From positions 1 through 16,277 of the forward strand of contig JAQTRJ010000001.1 of assembly GCA_028711875.1 (NCBI GenBank): 16,277 nucleotides of DNA. The letters are read 5' to 3'. A model generated the notes under the pieces. That model did no database searches, was not told the origin of the DNA, and was given only the letters and a program-made list of their open reading frames with translations. Shown in pieces: positions 13,615 through 16,277 of this stretch. Source of the stretch: a bacterium. GTDB taxonomy: Bacteria; Electryoneota; RPQS01. A program made the position numbers and the translations under genes. The first letter of the stretch is position 1. Each line of letters begins with the position of its first letter.

Positions 13615-14613
13615 TTACATCATCGGGCGAAAGCTCTGGATGGTTTTCATGTAATTGGCGCGCTCGTAGGCGGCCGGTTCGGCGACGGACTTTTGACTCA
13701 TCGAGCCTTTCATCTGCGTCACCGAAGAGTAGTCATGTTTTTCCATCCACGCCAGCATTTCGTCGCGAATCTTTTTCGCGTGCGCCGGGCCGTTTTTCAG
13801 GAGCGCCGAGCAGACCATCACCGCATCGGCTCCGGCCATCACCGACTTCACCGTGTCTTCGCCGGTGTGCACGCCAGTGGTCAGCGCAAGATTGCACTTG
13901 AGACGGCGATGAAGAATGGCGATCCAGCGCAAGGGCAGACGCATTTCCGCCGAGGTGGACAGCTCGACACGGGGCGCGACTTCGAGAGCCTCCAAATCGA
14001 GATCGGGCTGATAGAAACGATTAAACAGCACCAGGCCGTTCGCGCCCGCTTCATCGAGGCGGCGGGCGATATTGGCGAGGCTGCTGAAGAACGGACTGAG
14101 TTTCACCGCCACCGGAATCTTGACCTGCGAACGGACGGACTTGAGAATCTCGACGTAGTTGCGTTCGACGGCCTCGCCGGTCATGAACGGATCGGTGGGC
14201 AGGAAATAAACGTTGAGTTCGAGCGCGTCGGCACCCGCCTTCTGGATGTCGCGCGCGTAGCTGATCCAGCCGCCGGGGGTGACGCCGTTCAGGCTGGCAA
14301 TGACGGGAATCTTCACCGCCTTCTTGGCGTCGCTGATGAGCTTGAGATATTCCTCCGGGCCGAGCACGAACTTTTCCGGACGCGGGAAATAACTCAGCGC
14401 CTCGGCGAAACTTTCAGTGCCCTGCGTGGTGAGGAATTCCAGTTCGTAGGCTTCGGCCTTGAGCTGCTCTTCAAACAGCGAATGCAGCACCACGGCGGCG
14501 ACGCCCCCGTCTTCGAGGCGGCGGATGCCGTCCAGCGTGTAGGACAGCGGAGACGACGAGGCGACGATGGGATTGGCGAGCTTCAGGCCGAGATAGGTGG
14601 TCGAGAGGTCCAT
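13615..14613 (-). CDS. Dihydroorotate dehydrogenase-like FMN protein, PFOR-associated
   Basis: The protein has 332 residues from an ATG with AAAGG about 7 bases upstream. It is a TIM-barrel flavoprotein of the class 1 dihydroorotate dehydrogenase fold. K171 (VAVKLSP) sits at the FMN lysine, and TTGVHTGED (245-253) with GADAVMVCSALL is the phosphate-binding end. Genuine class 1 enzymes have a SCPN loop carrying the catalytic cysteine after ELN. Here ELN (132-134) is followed by VYFLPTDP, so that cysteine is absent and pyrimidine synthesis is unlikely. The gene sits 67 bp behind the pyruvate:ferredoxin oxidoreductase gene. Its role is unknown; a flavin-based redox partner of that enzyme is an inference from position. 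Confidence 0.87.
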   Translation of the reverse strand: MDLSTTYLGLKLANPIVASSSPLSYTLDGIRRLEDGGVAAVVLHSLFEEQLKAEAYELEFLTTQGTESFAEALSYFPRPEKFVLGPEEYLKLISDAKKAVKIPVIASLNGVTPGGWISYARDIQKAGADALELNVYFLPTDPFMTGEAVERNYVEILKSVRSQVKIPVAVKLSPFFSSLANIARRLDEAGANGLVLFNRFYQPDLDLEALEVAPRVELSTSAEMRLPLRWIAILHRRLKCNLALTTGVHTGEDTVKSVMAGADAVMVCSALLKNGPAHAKKIRDEMLAWMEKHDYSSVTQMKGSMSQKSVAEPAAYERANYMKTIQSFRPMM

Positions 14614-14680
14614 AACTTGCCTTTCTTACGGCTTAGAGGGTTTAATCCGCCCGTGACCGGCGTCTCTGACGGTCTATCGC

Positions 14681-16277
14681 CTATTTCGCTTCCGGTTTGC
14701 CGTTCTTGCCGTAGTCGAGGGCGGCCAGCTGTTCATAGAACCGCCAATGGGCGTCGGTGGTTTCCTGCGCGCGCTCCATGAGGTGCTGGGCCTGCTCGGG
14801 CAGCATCTTGGTCAGCATCTTGAAGCGGGTTTCGGTATAGGCCCACTCGCTGACCTTGATCTTGGGCGGCTTGGAATCGAGCTGGAGCGGATTCAGCCCC
14901 TCGGCGGCGCGGCGCGGATCGTAGCGATAGAGCGGCCACGCTCCGCACTCGACGGAGAGTTTCTGCTGATCGAGACCGCGGCTCATGTCAATGCCGTGGG
15001 CGATGCAGTGCGAGTTGGCGATGATCAGCGACGGGCCGTCGTACGATTCCGCTTCCAGCAGGGCTTTGACCGACTGCAGATCGTTGTAGCCCAAGGCGAT
15101 CTGCGCGGTGTAGACGTGGCCGTAGGTCATGGCCAGCAGGCCGAGATCCTTGCGCGGCACCGGCTTGCCGCCGAACGCGAACTTGGCGACCGCGCCGAGC
15201 GGCGTGGCTTTCGAGCACTGGCCGCCGGTGTTGGAATAGACGCCGGTGTCGAGCACGAGCAGATTGACGTTCTTGCCCGACGCGAGCACGTGATCGAGAC
15301 CGCCGTAGCCGATGTCGTAAGCCCAGCCGTCGCCGCCCACGCCCCACACCGATTTTCTCACGACGGAGTCTATCACGCCGAGCAGACGGATCGCGTCGCC
15401 GTTCTTGTCGCCCTTGAGCTTGCCGCGCACCTGCTCGACGCGCGCCCGCTGCAACGCGACGCCGCCCTCGGTGGACTGGTCGGCTCCGAGGATATCGTTT
15501 ACCAGCGGAGCGCCGATTTTATCGGCGAGTTTTTGCAGGAGTTCGACGGCGAATTCGCGCTGCTTGTCGAGCGTGACGCGGAAGCCCATCGAGAACTCGG
15601 CGCAATCTTCGAACAGCGAGTTGTTCCAAGCCGGGCCGCGGCCGTCGCGGTTGCTCGAATACGGCGTGGTCGGCAGATTGCCGCCGTAGATCGAGGAACA
15701 GCCGGTGGCGTTGCCGATGAGCAGGCGGTCGCCGAAGAGCTGCGTGAGCAGCTTAATGTAGGGCGTCTCGCCGCAGCCGCCGCAGGCCCCCGAGAACTCG
15801 AACAGCGGCTCCAGGAACTGCGAGCCTTTCACGCTGTTGATCTTCACCTTGCTGCGATCCATGTCGGGAATCGTGAGGAAGAAATTCCAGTGGTCGCGCT
15901 CGCGCAGGCGCAGCGGGAACTGGGGAGCCATATTGATGGCCTTGAGCCGCGTTTCGGACTTATTCTTGGCCGGGCAGGCGCTGACGCAGAGCGCGCAGCC
16001 CGTGCAGTCTTCGGGCGCGATCTGCAGGACGTAGAACAGATCGTCGCGTTCGAAGTCGCGGCCCTTGAACTTGGTATAAGCGAACGTCTTGGGCGCGTTC
16101 TTGAGATCGGCCTCGGTAAACACTTTGGCGCGAATCGAAGCGTGCGGGCAGACGATCACGCACTTGTTGCATTGGATGCAGGTTTCCGCGTCCCAGACCG
16201 GAATCTCGAGCGCGATGTTGCGCTTCTCGTAGCGGCAGGTGTTGAGCGGAAACGTGCCGTCCACCGGAAACGCCGAC
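14681..16277 (-). CDS. nifJ: Pyruvate:ferredoxin (flavodoxin) oxidoreductase, C-terminal part (partial)
   Basis: About 531 residues are visible; the frame stays open to the right edge (SAFPVDGTFP is the family sequence before the ferredoxin domain). Roughly 650 N-terminal residues must lie outside. Numbered from the valine at 16264, two [4Fe-4S] motifs are C29-C32-C35-C39 and C87-C90-C93-C97. The cluster next to thiamine diphosphate has C161, C164, C189 and C420. Their spacing (3, 25, then 231) equals that of C812, C815, C840 and C1071 in the Desulfovibrio africanus enzyme. GDGWAYDIG (311-319) and YSNTGGQ (343-349) form the thiamine diphosphate site. The enzyme is cytoplasmic and converts pyruvate, CoA and oxidised ferredoxin to acetyl-CoA, CO2 and reduced ferredoxin, or the reverse. 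The residue before VYSNTGG is Gly where I recall Glu in most relatives. Confidence 0.95.
   Translation of the reverse strand, partial: SAFPVDGTFPLNTCRYEKRNIALEIPVWDAETCIQCNKCVIVCPHASIRAKVFTEADLKNAPKTFAYTKFKGRDFERDDLFYVLQIAPEDCTGCALCVSACPAKNKSETRLKAINMAPQFPLRLRERDHWNFFLTIPDMDRSKVKINSVKGSQFLEPLFEFSGACGGCGETPYIKLLTQLFGDRLLIGNATGCSSIYGGNLPTTPYSSNRDGRGPAWNNSLFEDCAEFSMGFRVTLDKQREFAVELLQKLADKIGAPLVNDILGADQSTEGGVALQRARVEQVRGKLKGDKNGDAIRLLGVIDSVVRKSVWGVGGDGWAYDIGYGGLDHVLASGKNVNLLVLDTGVYSNTGGQCSKATPLGAVAKFAFGGKPVPRKDLGLLAMTYGHVYTAQIALGYNDLQSVKALLEAESYDGPSLIIANSHCIAHGIDMSRGLDQQKLSVECGAWPLYRYDPRRAAEGLNPLQLDSKPPKIKVSEWAYTETRFKMLTKMLPEQAQHLMERAQETTDAHWRFYEQLAALDYGKNGKPEAK

Overview
The window looks like a chromosomal piece of an uncultured, GC-rich bacterium of the FCB superphylum (Bacteroidetes/Ignavibacteria/Zixibacteria/KSB1-like lineages). 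The best lineage clue is a secreted protein ending in a type IX secretion (Por) sorting domain (5039-6469, minus). The ferredoxin-linked oxidoreductases and multihaem cytochromes suggest an anaerobic or facultative respiratory lifestyle. The exact phylum cannot be fixed from this sequence.

Left part (1-5040): the N-terminus of a secreted protein on the minus strand (1-144) is followed by a 450-bp gap rich in hairpin repeats, then a KamA-family radical SAM gene (597-1784, minus). A divergent promoter region (1785-1995) has a good sigma70-type promoter in each direction. The rightward promoter has consensus boxes with a 17-bp spacer, is enclosed by a 9-bp inverted repeat, and drives two overlapping genes. 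These encode an eight-haem hydroxylamine oxidoreductase-like cytochrome (1996-3339) and a three-helix, six-haem NapC/NirT-type membrane cytochrome (3336-4835). They end at a strong hairpin terminator (4871-4900). I read the pair as a quinol-linked periplasmic electron-transfer module.

Middle (5039-6469): the secreted, repeat-containing T9SS substrate, on the minus strand.

Right part (6733-16277), all minus strand: a low-potential, ferredoxin-centred module. In transcription order it holds pyruvate:ferredoxin oxidoreductase (C-terminal part, running off the window), a dihydroorotate-dehydrogenase-like flavoprotein, a 2[4Fe-4S] ferredoxin, the 2-oxoacid (probably 2-oxoglutarate):ferredoxin oxidoreductase set korD-korA-korB-korC, and an NfnA/NfnB-like FAD/NAD(P) pair. 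Together these would pass electrons from pyruvate and 2-oxoglutarate to ferredoxin and exchange them with NAD(P)H.

Most gaps between genes are filled with a mosaic of short perfect hairpins, many followed by CTAC (GTAG when inverted). Two blocks about 6.1 kb apart match at 131 of 133 positions. korC is bracketed by two near-identical direct repeats. No tRNA, rRNA, CRISPR array, insertion sequence or phage gene was recognised.
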